Of a DNA stretch of 64,000 nucleotides, positions 11,949 through 23,639 are shown one piece after another; within the stretch, counting starts at the first letter, position 1; each line of letters starts with the position of its first letter. The stretch is taken from the NCBI GenBank assembly GCA_020631735.1, contig CM036191.1, positions 45,236,562 through 45,300,561 on the forward strand, given 5' to 3'. Source of the DNA: Saccharum officinarum. Its lineage: Eukaryota > Streptophyta > Magnoliopsida > Poales > Poaceae. Position numbers and translations under genes: made by a program. The notes beneath the pieces were generated by a model, which did not search any database, had not been told where the DNA came from, and saw only the letters and a program-made list of their open reading frames with translations.

Positions 11949-11966
11949 TCCCCGGCAACAGTGCCA
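11949..11966 (-). promoter_or_regulatory. Primer-binding site, tRNA-Asp type
   Basis: The minus strand reads TGGCACTGTTGCCGGGGA. This differs at three positions from the TGGCGCCGTTGCCGGGGA primer-binding site characteristic of Athila elements, which pairs with the 3' end of tRNA-Asp. It lies eight bases inside the LTR boundary at 11975, as expected for the 5' side of a minus-strand element. Confidence 0.8.
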
Positions 11967-11974
11967 GAAATGCT

Positions 11975-12685
11975 TGTTGGTATTTATTAATTCCTCATTT
12001 GTTTTAGTAGCCACCCATTAATTACCTACACCTCTCACATTACTTGAACTAGGTTGTCATCCCAAGTGATGGTGCTAGAAATGTTTGTTGGTACTACCTA
12101 GTATCACTACTAGAATAATACTAAGCAGATGTTTATCATTTTTATGTGACTACAAAGATATAGAATATGAATTAAAAGGATTCTGCAAGTGGACAGATAA
12201 TTATACCATTATAGCACTTCACCCGAGAGTATTCCAGGTATCGTATTTATATTTCACCATAGGAAAGGTGTAGCGTTGGACATGTATTGATAACTTACAA
12301 CATTGATAGAGAAATAAACCATAACCAATCACTCTACTCAAAACAGGGGTAAGTCATGAGTTTAGATATATATGATAAGCATTGATCAAGCATTATAATA
12401 AGTAAATCACTTAGAGTACTCCTATCTATAGCATTAGCATGGTCAGGTTAGAATATTAGAGGAATAATTCCTAAGTCATTCTTAATTACAAGTCAAAGCA
12501 TACGTTGATTAGTGCAATTGCACTTAGTAGTCACTAATAAGATCATCATTGAATATACACATAAGGGGCATTACTTCAGGAAGTTCGAGAATAGAGCTTT
12601 CTCTTCCTTTGCAACTGGACCCTACTTCTGTGACCTATATTCGTGAAGTGGACTACAAGGACTCAACGGTAGTGTCACACCCATG
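11975..12685 (-). repeat. Athila-like 5' LTR, truncated
   Basis: This begins TGTTGGTATT directly next to the primer-binding site and follows the 6111-7714 LTR closely (differences of a few percent by eye) for about 710 bp. Similarity stops after AGTGTCACACCC at 12672-12682, where the first R repeat unit begins. About 900 bp of the LTR's outer part is therefore missing, including its promoter end and any target duplication. Confidence 0.85.
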
Positions 12686-14939
12686 ATTTGGTAGCTGCTC
12701 GGTTATATAGTTCGCTTGTCTAGCTTGCACACCTAGGCGAGGAAATTCTTGTCCGTGTAGGTGAGTTAATTCAGCATACACAAGCATCCCAAATAGGCAC
12801 CAACTCAAACTAAAATCAAACAAGCACCGCCACAACATCATTCACCCTCATCGGATTAAGTTCCCTAGCACAAATCAAGTTTCTTTAGATTCAGGCTTGC
12901 TATCACTAAAATGAGCACCTCCACCATTGGATTGAGGCTCACCATCAACAAATCTACGTGTGCTTTTGGAAGAATGATGTATGATTTAAGGAGTAAAATG
13001 TAATCCAGGATGATTGGTATCACGCTTAGCTTGATGCTAGATTCACATTTCTATGCGTGGAGTAGAAATGTAAACAACATTTCTTTAAATTTCTACACGT
13101 GGAGTAGAAATGTACAACATTTTGATTATCCAACGCCCTAGCTTTTTAAGTAATACGAGTAACAAGGGACGTGCAGGTAATATATCTGATTGTCTTAGTG
13201 GCTTTTGAAAGAACAATTGTCTTGGTTGTTTCTGATGGAACGATTGCCTCAGTTACTTTTGATGGAACGATCATCTCAGTATCTTTTGACAGAACTACCA
13301 CCTCAGTTGCTGTAACTAATCTTCTGCGCTTCTTATACTTTGAGCTGATGCAACATTTTACACAGTAAATAGAAGTTTCAATAGAAACTTCATAAATAGT
13401 TGATGGTAAAGGATAACAAGCATACAAGTAGGAAAATGTTCTTTGTCTCATATCAATTCCTGCAGGGAAATCCTGCATTCCCTATTGAGCCAAGGTGTGA
13501 CCATCGACAAAGGAACCAAACATGCCCTAAATCCAACTCTTTTTCTCCAAATCATGGCTAGAGAGTTCCAATTACAAACATGCTTAGATCTGAGATTGGT
13601 AGAAAAAGAGAGAAGGGGGAGCGAGGGTGGACCAACTAACATTAGCTGAGGATGGTGGTGCCACCATCGGTTGTAGTTGCCACACTGGTTTGAGAAGAGA
13701 GTCAGAGAAGGTGTGCACAAGAGATAGGAGGTGATAGTTAGGGTTCATGTCAAAGGATATGGCGGCATCAGATCAGCACTTGTGGTGAGCCTAGTGTCAT
13801 TTAGCATGACGCAACAGATTACTCTAGCCCCAAAAATAGTTGAATCACATTTCAGCAATGAGCAATGGGAGATGTCTATGAGACCTTGGTTGAGGAACCC
13901 ATTGACCACCACCATATTAGGAACTCATGAGTTCAAGATTTCTGCTTAACCAGGACACTTTCTCATCCATTGTGCTGGAAGTGCTAATCAACCAAATTTG
14001 TCATACGTTCCTTTTATTGGGATCCATTTCCCTCCATCGCTCCTTCTCTCTCTCTCCACACACACACACCAACACACACCTCTTTTGTGAATAAGTTGTC
14101 TTACTCCCCTAGTGTGGGTAGTGAAATTCCATCCAAAGCTTGAAGTTGTCTGACAAGAGATTGATACCTTTTATGGCTTAGGTACATCATCAACTTCCAC
14201 ATTTAAGCTAGTTGAGATGTTACTGCTTGAGATCAATAACTTTTAGTCTCAAAGACAAACAGTTTCATCTTACCATGGTACAAAGGTATTAATGTGACAC
14301 TTGAGGACATAAGGATCATGTGCCTCCTTGCTTGTTTTGTGAGGGACAAAACATTACCACCTGAGGTGCAATGTCATAACATGTCAAAGAGTTAGAGAGA
14401 CACTGGTGTATCCTCAACTCCTTGGTTGTTTTGTGAGGGACAAAACATTACCACCCGAGGTTCAAGGTCATAACATGTCAAAGAGCTAGAGAGACACTAG
14501 TGTATCCTTGATGATAGATGGTAGAAAAAAGTACTCTGGATGTGTCAAGTGCTTCCTTGAGTGTATGCAAATGGATGGTTCTAGCCTTCTAGGGAGCAAG
14601 TTGGGCATGTTGCTTTGTTGGCCACATCTAATGACTTGGTCTAAGAGTAGAACTATTTGATGTTGAACAACCTTAACATCTTTAAGCTTGTTGTCTTTGT
14701 GGTGCATGACTAGGGTGTTTCTCTCACATTGGTTGCTATAGCAGATTGTACATGGGCAAGAAGGAGTGGTACTTCTTCTACCAGAAGGACCGCACGTACC
14801 CAACAGGTTGGAGGGCGAACCAGGCCATAGAAGCTAGTTACTCGAAAACAACCGGCTTAGACAAGGAGGTCTACAAACCATGGAATGGGTGGTGCTACTC
14901 GTTAGCTTGAAGAAGACACTGGACTTCTTCAAGGCTGGC
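12686..14939. repeat. R repeat unit 1 (2.25 kb), with NAC exon fragment at its right end
   Basis: This is the first of three head-to-tail units, each starting with TTTGGTAGCTGCTCGG. Internal landmarks recur at the same spacing in all units: two palindromes based on ACATTTCTAC...GTAGAAATGT (13045-13071 and 13088-13112), two adjacent ~105-bp copies of a GAGGGACAAAACATTACCACC block (about 14335-14510), and short minus-strand ORFs (13146-13478, 13448-13720). The ORF peptides contain a CVKCC motif and imperfect repeats of a PSK-T-E-IV pattern. I do not recognise a protein family. The right end is the NAC exon piece listed separately. Confidence 0.85.
14752..14938 (+). pseudogene. NAC-domain exon fragment (R1)
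   Basis: The plus strand reads [19 protein letters not shown], then ANQAIEASYSKTTGLDKEV. This matches the central subdomains of plant NAC transcription factors (family pattern: EWYFF..RDRKYP.G..N.A...GYWK.TG.DK). The DNA-binding block is altered (GYWK is here SYSK), and the frame breaks after DKEVYKPWN. It is a 62-codon piece with neither start nor C-terminal activation region, joined directly to the next R unit. Confidence 0.85.
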
Positions 14940-17203
14940 TATTTGGTAGCTGCTCGGTTATATAGTCCGCTTGGCTAGCTAGCTCGCCCAGGCGAGGAAA
15001 TTCTTGTCTGTGTAGGTGAGTTAATTCGGCATACACAAGCATCCCAAATAGGCACCAACTCAAACTAAAATCAAACTAGCACCACCACAACATCATTCAC
15101 CCTCATTGGATTGAGTTCCCTAGCACAAATCAAGTTTCTTTAGATTCAGGCTTGCTATCACCGAAATGACCTCCTCCACCAATGGATTGAGGCTCATCAT
15201 CAACAAATCTATGTCTGCATTTGGAAGAATGATGTATGATTTAAGGAGTGAAATGTAATCTAGGACGATTGGTATCACGCTTAGCTTGGTGCTAGATTCA
15301 CATTTCTACATGTGGAGTAGAAATGTAAACAACATTTCTATAAATTTCTATGAGCGCAGTAGAAATGTAAACAACATTTTGATTATCCAATGCACCAGTT
15401 TTTGAAACAATACGAGTAACAAGCGACATGCAAGTAATATGTCTGATTGTCTCAATGGCTTTTGAATGAACGATCGTCTTGGTTGTTTTTGAGGAACGAT
15501 TGCCTCAGTTACTTTTGATGGAACAATCATCTCAGTATCTTTTAACAGAACTACCGCCTCAGTTGTTGTAACTAATCTTCTGCACTTCATGTACTTTGAG
15601 CTGATGCAACATTTTACACAGCAAATAGAAGTTTTAATAGAAACTGGATAAATCATTGAAGGTAAGGGATAACAACCATACAAGTAGGAAAATGTTCTCT
15701 ATCTCATAGCAATTCCTATAGGAAAATCCTGCGTACTTTGCCTAATGAGCTAAGATGTGACCATCGACATAGGAACCAAACCTGCCCTAAATCCAACTAT
15801 TTTTCAACAAATCATGTCTAGAGAGCTCCAATTACACACATGCTTAGATCCAAGATTGGGAGAGAAAGAGTGAGAAGGGGGAACGAGGGCAGACCAACTA
15901 ACATTAGCTGACGATGGCGGTGCCGATACCGGTTCGAGTAGCCACACTGGTTCTAGAAGAGAGTGGGTCAGATAAGGTGTGCACAAGAGATAGGAGGTAA
16001 TAGCTAGGGTTCATGTCGAGGGATATGGCCACATCAGGTCAGTGCTTGTGGTTAGCCTAGTGTCATTCAGCAAGCCACCACAGATTACTCTAGCCTCAAA
16101 AATGGTTGAACCACATTTCAGCAATGAGCAATGGAAGATGTCTATGAGGTCTTGGTTGAGGAACCCAGTCACCACCACCATATTAGGAACTGATGAGTTT
16201 AAGATTTCTGCTTAACTAGGACACATTCTCATTCGTTGTGCTGAAAGTGCTAATGAACCAATTTATCATTCATGCCTTTTATTGGAATCCATTTCCCTCC
16301 ATCGCTCCCACTCTCTCTCCACATGCACGCACCAAGACACACCTCTTTTGTGAATTAGTTGTCGTACTCCCCTGGTGTGGGTAGTAAAATTCCATCCAAT
16401 AGTTGAAGTTGTGTTGCAAGAGATTGAGACCTTTTATGGCTTAGGTATATCATCAACTTGCACTTTTAAGCTAGTTGAGACATTACTCCTTGAGATCAAT
16501 AACTTTTAATCTCAAGGACAAACATTTTCATCTTACCATGGTACAAAGGAATTATTGTGACACATGAGGACATAAGGATCATGTGCCTCGTTGCTTGTTT
16601 TATGAGGGACAAAACATTACCACCTGAGGTGCAAGGTCATAACATGTCAAAGAACTAGAGAGACACTGGTGTATCCTCAACTCCTTAGTTGTTTTGTGAG
16701 GGGCAAAACATTACCACCTAAGGTGCAAGATCATAACTTGTCAAAGAGATAGAGAGACACTGGTGTATCCTCAGTGATAGTTGGTAGAAAAAAGTACTCT
16801 AGATGTGTCGGGCACTTCCTTGAGTGTATGCTAATAGATGGTTCTAGCCTTCTTTAGAGCAAGTTGAGCATGCTGCTTTGTTGGATACATCTAATGACTT
16901 GGTCTAAGAGTAGAACTATTTGATGTTGAACAACCTTAACATCTTTAAGGTTGCTATCTTTGTGGTGCATGACTAGGGTGTTTCTCTCATATTGGTTGCT
17001 ATAGCAGATTGTACATGGGCAAGGAGTGGTACTTCTTCTACCAGAAGGACTGCATGTACCCGACGGGGCGGAGGGCGAATTGGGCCACAAAGGCCAGTTA
17101 CTCAAAAGCAACCTGCTAGGGCAAGGAGGTCTACAACACCATAGAATGGGTGGTGTTGCTCGTCAACTTGAAGAAGACACTAGACTTCTACAAGGCTAGC
17201 CGT
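14940..17203. repeat. R repeat unit 2 (2.26 kb)
   Basis: This is a head-to-tail copy of unit 1, roughly nine-tenths identical by eye. It has the same palindromes (15300-15326 and 15343-15367, the second decayed), the same doublet of the GACAAAACATTACCACC block (about 16606-16760) and minus-strand ORF remnants (15348-15683, 15804-15986) that differ by frameshifts. It ends in a NAC fragment. Confidence 0.85.
17015..17201 (+). pseudogene. NAC-domain exon fragment (R2)
   Basis: The plus strand reads [18 protein letters not shown], then [14 protein letters not shown], with a stop (TAG) where family members continue TG.DK. It is paralogous to the fragment at 14752 and lacks one Lys codon relative to it. 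The peptide ends at an AAGGCTAGCC junction with the next unit. Confidence 0.85.
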
Positions 17204-19238
17204 TTGGTAGCTGCTTGGTTATATAGTTCGCTTGGCTAGCTTGCATGGCTAATCAAGGAAACTCTTGTTCGTGTAGGTGAGTTAATTCGGCATACATAGG
17301 CATCCCTAACAGGCACCAAGTGAAACTAAAATCAAACTAGAACCACCACAATATCATTCACCCTCATCAGATTGAGTTCCCTAGCACAAATCAAGTTTCT
17401 TTAGCTTCAGGCATGCTATCATCGAAAGGACCTCCTCCACCATTGCATTGAGGCTCATCATCAACAAACCTATGTCTACTTTTGGAAGAATGATGTCTAA
17501 TTTAAGGACTAAAATGTAATCTGGGATGATTGGTATCATGCTTAGCTTGGTGCTAGATTCACATTTCTACATGTGGAGTAGAAATGTAAACAACATTTCT
17601 TTAAATTTCTACGCACGGAGTGGATATGTAAACAACATTTTGACTATCCAACGCAGTAGTTTTTAAAGCAATACGAGTAATAAGGGACGTGCAAGTAATA
17701 TGTCTGACTGTCTCAGTTGCATTTGAAAGAATGATCTTCTTGATTGTTTTTGATGGAATGATTTCCTCGGCTACTTTTGATGGAACGATCATGCCCGTAT
17801 CTTTTATTGGAACTACCACCTCAGTTGCTACAACTAATCTTGTGCGGTTCTTGTACTTTGAGCGAATGCAACATTTTATGCAGTAAATAGAAGTTTTAAT
17901 AGAAACTTGATAAATCGTTGAAGGTAAGGGATAACAAGCATACAAGTAGGGAAAATGTTCTCTGTCTCATATCAATTCCTACAGGAAAATCCTACGTACT
18001 TTGCCTAATGAGCTGAGGTGACCATCGATAAAGGAACCAAAGATGCCCTAAATCCAACTCTTTTTCTCCAAATCATGGCTAGAGAGCTCCAATTACACAC
18101 ATGCATAGATCCAAGATTGGGAGAGAAAGAGTGAGAATGGGGAACGAGGGCAGACCAACTAACATTAGCTGACGATGGTGGTGCTGCCACCGGTTGGAGT
18201 TGCCACACTGGTTCTAGAAGAGAGTGGGTCAGAGGAGGTGTGCACAAGAGATAGGAGGTAATAGCTAGGGTTCATGTCAAGGGATATGGTGGCATCAGGT
18301 CAGTGCTTGTGGTTAGCCTAGTGTCATTCAACAAGCCGCCACAGATTACTCTAGCCTCAAAAATGGCTGAACCACATTTCAGCAATGAGCAATGGAAGAT
18401 GTCTATGAGGTCTTGGTTGAGGAACCCATTCACCACCACTATATTAGGAACTGATGAGTTCAAGATTTCTGCTTAACCAGGACACATTCTCATCCGTTAT
18501 GCTGAAAGTGCTAATCAACCGAATTTATCATATGTGCCTTTTATTGGAATCCATTTCCCTCCATCGCTCCCACTCTCTCTCCACATGCACACACCAAGAC
18601 ACACCTCTTTTTTGAATTAGTTGTCTTACTCCCCTGGTGTGGGTAGTAAAATTTCATCCAACGCTTGAAGTTGTGTTGCAAGAGATTGAGACCTTTTATG
18701 GCTTAGGTACATCAACTTGCACATTTAAGCTAGTAGAGACATTACTCCTTGAGATCAATAATTTTTAATCTCAAAGACAAACACTTTCATCTTACCATGG
18801 TATAAAGGTATTATTGTGACACTTGAGGACATAAGGATCCTATGCCTCCTCGCTTGTTTTGCGAGGGGCAAAATATTGCCACCTGAGGTGCAAGGTCATA
18901 ACATGTCAAAGAGTTGGAGAAACACTAGTGTATCCTCAACTCCTTTGTTGTTTTGTGAGGGACAAAACATTACCACCTGAGGTGCAAGGTCATAACATGA
19001 AAAAGAGCTAGAGAGACACTGGTGTTTCCTCATTGATAGTAGGTAGAAAAAAGTACTCTGGATGTGTCGAGCACTTGCTTGAGTGTATGCCAATCGATGG
19101 TTCTACCCTTGTTGGGAGCAAGTTGAGCATGCTGCTTTGTTGGCCACATCTAATGACTTGGTCTAAGTGTAGAACTATTTGATGTTGAACAACCTTAACA
19201 TCTTTAAGGTTGCTATAGCAGATTGTACATGGGCCTCT
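17204..19238. repeat. R repeat unit 3 (2.03 kb), ending without the NAC exon
   Basis: This is a third head-to-tail copy with the palindromes (17561-17587; second arm decayed at 17604-17628) and the GACAAAACATTACCACC doublet (about 18862-19020). It follows the other units to GCAGATTGTACATGGGC near 19233. There the NAC exon is replaced by a CTACTCTCA...CCTTAGTAATTTG sequence resembling the DNA upstream of the NAC pseudogene (29796-29830, 30070-30105). Confidence 0.8.
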
Positions 19239-20150
19239 CTACTCTCATGCACCTTAGTAATTTGCATCAAAAGTAAAAATACATTTGTGGTATAGCACAT
19301 TGTGTGAATGAATTATCATGAATCATCATTGACTAGTAGATACATAGTTTTACAATTACCCACTTCATAGAAAGGTGACACAGAAGAAAGGGAATGGTGA
19401 TTATGCTCCTTATTTTCCTTGATCATTGGTGACTATGCTCCAGACCACCACATAAGATTTGTGTTTTGACTACACAATAGAGTGGCACATCTTTATATCA
19501 TAGGGGGGAAGAAATAGCAGTCCCTTACAAAATATTGTCCTTGTCTTCACTAGGAGACAAGAGAAGGTTGCCCGACATCATGTCCTTTAGATTTATATGG
19601 CATCGAGGATTTCAATAAGCATTTCCATGGCTCAAATGTGGTTGGGCCATAGAAGAGTGTTGCATATGTAGACTTAGAAGTTAATGACCCACTTTTCCTC
19701 ATGTCTACAAACATTGCCAGCCTCTTGTGTGGAAGGTGTAGCAATAATTCAGATCAAGTTCCGTTCCTATCCATAGTGCATGATTCCCTTACCTACAAAA
19801 AAATGATGATCTAGGACTAGGTTGAGGCATCCCGGATCCTCCAACAAAGGTTGACGCCTAGGCTGAGCTGCTCTACATGCTTCCAAGGAAGCCTTGGGAG
19901 GGGAGCAATGTCGAGAGGGGCGTTCAGACTTAATTAGGTCACACACTCGATAAGAAGCTATATCGCTCGATATAAGACCCAACCGACTTTGAGGTCAGCC
20001 GGCGCCTAAGGGATGTCCCCACTCGGACTTTGTGCCTCTAGTGATGAGCGCAATATACAAGACACATCACCAGAGGAGCCTCATCGGGAGTGTGATACGC
20101 AAGACACACTAGCGAGGTCTCTTAAGACCCGAAACCCCACACGCTCGGGA
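19239..20150. other. Intervening DNA between R3 and D1
   Basis: This is 0.9 kb with no supported gene. The first ~60 bp resemble the NAC-upstream duplication. The 19810-20150 part is GC-richer and could be LTR-retrotransposon sequence, but I see no boundary or coding motif. Confidence 0.5.
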
Positions 20151-22740
20151 GGTATCCCTTCAGGGCGTGTGGCAACTATGGGCTGCCCTAGCTGGCCTGA
20201 CCGCTCTAGAGTGTCATCATCGTCGATGCTGCAGCCAAGCAGCAGCGATGAAGAATGAGAAGAAGAGATAGATGTGAAAAGAGGATAAAGAGAGGTTGTA
20301 GATGTGTTTTTGATGATTGGATAGTCAGGGACGCAATCGGCCATGTACCCCTTATTTTATGAGGAGTAGGTGTGGTCTTATCCCGTAGAAAAACCAATGT
20401 GGTACTACTATTAATGTTGCTTCATAGAGTTTTCCTTAGATTGAGCCAAAACTAGAATAGGCCTCTTAAAATTGGCATGGTTCCAATTTGAGTGCCAACA
20501 AGGGGATAGGAGCAGTGGCAGAGCTAGCAACATTATATAGGGGGGCATTTTGCCTAATATGTATCAACATGTACACAAGTCCCATATAAGACATAATATA
20601 ATTGATGAAAGCTTAAATTAGAAAAATATACAAACCAGGACAAATTGTGATAACAATCACAACATCATAATTTCTTCAGCTATACCATCCTACTGATGCT
20701 GGACCTACTCGATTTAGCATTTAGTAATCAGAATTTGGGAAGCAATCAAATAAAGCTCAATACTGGAGAACAAGGAAATTTGATTTAGCACTCATGGATT
20801 CACTAGTTACCACTCCAGTAGCCAGCAGGATGGATCGGATTGGCCAATTTGGGATTTTATTTGAGAGTTGAGACTGGATATGGAGAGCAGTGCAGCCGTA
20901 TGTACTCGGGGATGGAAGGGAAGGGAGCAGAGGATGGGGATAGAAGGGAAGAGAATGAGTACCTGCTCGGGGATGCTCCTGTTCGAGTTTGTTGGCAGCG
21001 GGAGAGGGGATGACACTTGCGACGACGGGGGTGGGGACGATGGCTACAGCGGCTCGGGCAGGTTCGGCGATAGCAACGAGCGCGCAGTAGGGATGGTGGC
21101 ACGGACGATGGCCGCGGCGTCGGGGATGGCGGCTGCGACGGCAAGGAGGGCGGCCACGACAGTGATGGCGCCCCTCACGAGCTCATGTGCGGTGGTGGTG
21201 AAGAGGCCCTGAGACGAGATGCTAATGCTGGAGTGAGATTCGTAAGGTGTGAGAGATGCGGCTGCTGGGGTGGGCAATGGCTAGAGATAGGGTTTTCGGT
21301 GACACCCTGACTAGTGGGCCGTGCAAATTTCAGTGCACGCGAACGGGCTGGGCCGAGCATGCCAAAATGAAAATGGGCTATATCGGCCAAACGTTCAACT
21401 CTAAGATGTGTTTTAAGAGACCAATGATCTGATGTAAATAGCTAGATATATACCATTGGTACGAGTACAAATAGTGATGGATGATCTATTAGAAATTTAT
21501 ACCGACTGATTGTTGGTTAATAATATTATGTTTTAGCAATCATTGTCTGATGCTATAGATTGGTTGTGGTACAGTGAATTTCCGCACCCTTCTTTCATGG
21601 CCTAAATGAACTTGAATCTGCTATGACCCTATGCCAAGGTTGACTTGGTTTTGCATATTTCCTCGCTGCATGAATTTGACCCATAGAAACATACGACATA
21701 TTTGATAATCGAGTACAATGTACACTGTGTTTTGTCCTGTTTGGTAGAACATTTTCAATAAATGTCACTAGTGAGAAATAAGTTTGGGATGGAGTGAAAG
21801 ATAAAATCTCCCACATATAGCATGGTATGGGACCTATGAAAGTTGCAAAAACCCTACGTGAGAGCAACTAAGGGATGTCTCAATGCACTGAATGGTGTGA
21901 TTTCGATTGTATTAATTAGATTGCTAACATGCTACCGGAGTCAATAAGGAAAGATACACTATTTCTCGTCTTGTTGTGCCTTGTATTCCACATAGATGAG
22001 GTACCCATCTGGTTTGGGCTTCTTGTGTAGCCTGCTTGATCTACCCGAGGTACATATCACCGACACTTTTGATAGCAACTGTCAAGGTGGGACCCACGTG
22101 CCATACTCTTTCCCCTTTGTTCCTTCTCACTCCCCCAAACTTAGCCCAAAACACGATATGGTTATGCCTAGTGGAGCTGCCCATCCTATACACTGGGTCC
22201 TGCTGGCCCGTCCTGTCCACCAGGTCCTAGCTCGCTCGTCCAAATGTATGTGTGGGGCTTGACAGTCCCCACTCGAATGATCTATAGCAATACACCTATC
22301 GGCCACACCTATCTGTAAACCTAGGGCACCGACAAATCTGCCCACCATCACACCTATCCTAAAACTTAGGTCACCGACTAGCTCTGCTCGAACGATTTAT
22401 AGCTATACACTGTTTTGGCTAGTAGCTCTCGACAGTGCCACCATCAGAGTTCATTGTGCTGCACCCTGCTAAGTTGTTCCTCTCTCGCTCACTACCACTA
22501 TGAAGAGAAAGGGAAGGAGAAATGGGAGCTAAGGTTTCTGGGCACAGCTGGCACATGCAGAAGTCATAGTTGCATCCCGGCCTCTCCATATCTCCCACCA
22601 TAGCAATTCCCCTTCCCTTGTCTAACCTAGGGGCTGCTAGCCACAAATCCTCAAATACCAAACACCAAACCTCTAATGCCAAATGAAAAACCATAAAGGT
22701 GTGTTTGGATTCCTTGGCTGGCAGTGTCATCACCTCATAG
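20151..22740. repeat. Segment D1, paralogous to D2 at 32849
   Basis: From CAGGGCGTGTGG onward this segment matches D2 for about 2.4 kb, to GGGCACAGCTGGC (near 22550). Shared landmarks include GGATGGATCGGATTGGCCA (20830 and 33525). Its minus strand around 21280-20860 looks like a GC-rich first exon (ORF 21044-21277, rich in Ala and Pro). D1 and D2 do not share a start codon or one open frame, so I treat it as a gene fragment or pseudogene of unknown function. The 22560-22740 end continues beyond the D2 similarity break. Confidence 0.7.
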
Positions 22741-22815
22741 GACAAGGCTAGCCATTTGGTAGATGCTCAAGGCTATATAGTATGCTTCGCTAGGTCACAA
22801 GCCTAGGCGAGGAAT
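22741..22815. repeat. Short R-unit start fragment
   Basis: AAGGCTAGCCATTTGGTAG, then a TATATAGT...GCCTAGGCGAGGAA block, matches the junction and first ~70 bp of the R units (compare 17191-17270), with several differences. It marks another break point of the R family next to the CACTA remnant. Confidence 0.65.
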
Positions 22816-22902
22816 ATGGACAGGGATTTCATGAGTTGGAAGGAATCGGATGAGGCGAAGGTATAGAGTGAGGCAAATACGATCAACTCCCGCAAAAATA
22901 GG

Positions 22903-23115
22903 ATGCCGCATTGCACCAGATCATGTGGCTACATGAGAAAAATCCAAGATTGGGAATGGGACGAGGAGCAGCTGACCCGGAGTGGTGTTACGGTCTATAC
23001 ATTTGAGTGGGATGCTCGCTTTGTAAGGTTCCTTCGTGCGAGGGGGTTACCTTCAACCCAGATGGCTCCCTATGTTATCGGCATGCTGCAACCGAGGAAC
23101 TCGCACAAAGGGTGA
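22903..23115 (+). pseudogene. CACTA-associated ORF, upstream exon fragment
   Basis: This 70-codon open stretch contains a charged, Trp-rich segment (IQDWEWDEEQLTRSGVTVYT). It lies in the same orientation as, and about 500 bp upstream of, the 23640 exon. It may be a 5' exon of the same CACTA gene, but I recognise no domain and give it low weight. Confidence 0.35.
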
Positions 23116-23639
23116 ATGCGGTCCACAAGGAAGTTGATAATGGTACTTTCAAACAAAATAGCGAGGATGATTAGTTGACCCGGGCACTGGGAAACAAAGA
23201 TCATCCTAGTCGTACACGAGGGTTCGAGCTTGCTATGGGAGCTTTCCTTCCTAGATGACATCTCCATGTATAGAAGGTCATTTGACGAGGACTGCCCAAA
23301 AAGTACTGGAGTGGCAACGTATGATGGAGGCTGTTTGACAAAGAAAAGAAAGAAAGCAATCAAAAATTACGTTAAGAGTTTCAGGAGAAATTAACCAACT
23401 GTCCTTTGGCACCAGATGAGGATGCTGCCAATAGGCACATCAGCCCAGACTGGGTACGGAGTAGATGTGGAAGAACACCCCTTCCTCTCGATGATGCATG
23501 TCTCACGTTCCCCGTTGACAAGATCACGGCCCCAACAACTTGCAACTTATAAGTGTAGGAGAAGTTCTATAAGACAAAGGTGGCAACAGGTCTTGTCTAT
23601 CCTTGTGGAGAAGCAGGAGATGTGTTGTAGAACCATCAA

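Noticed and set aside
6111..12685. Single complete Athila element with LTRs 6111-7714 and 11975-12685
   Set aside because: The gag of a different gypsy element continues on both sides of the left LTR, and the sequence right of 7714 is coding rather than a polypurine tract of the usual Athila form.
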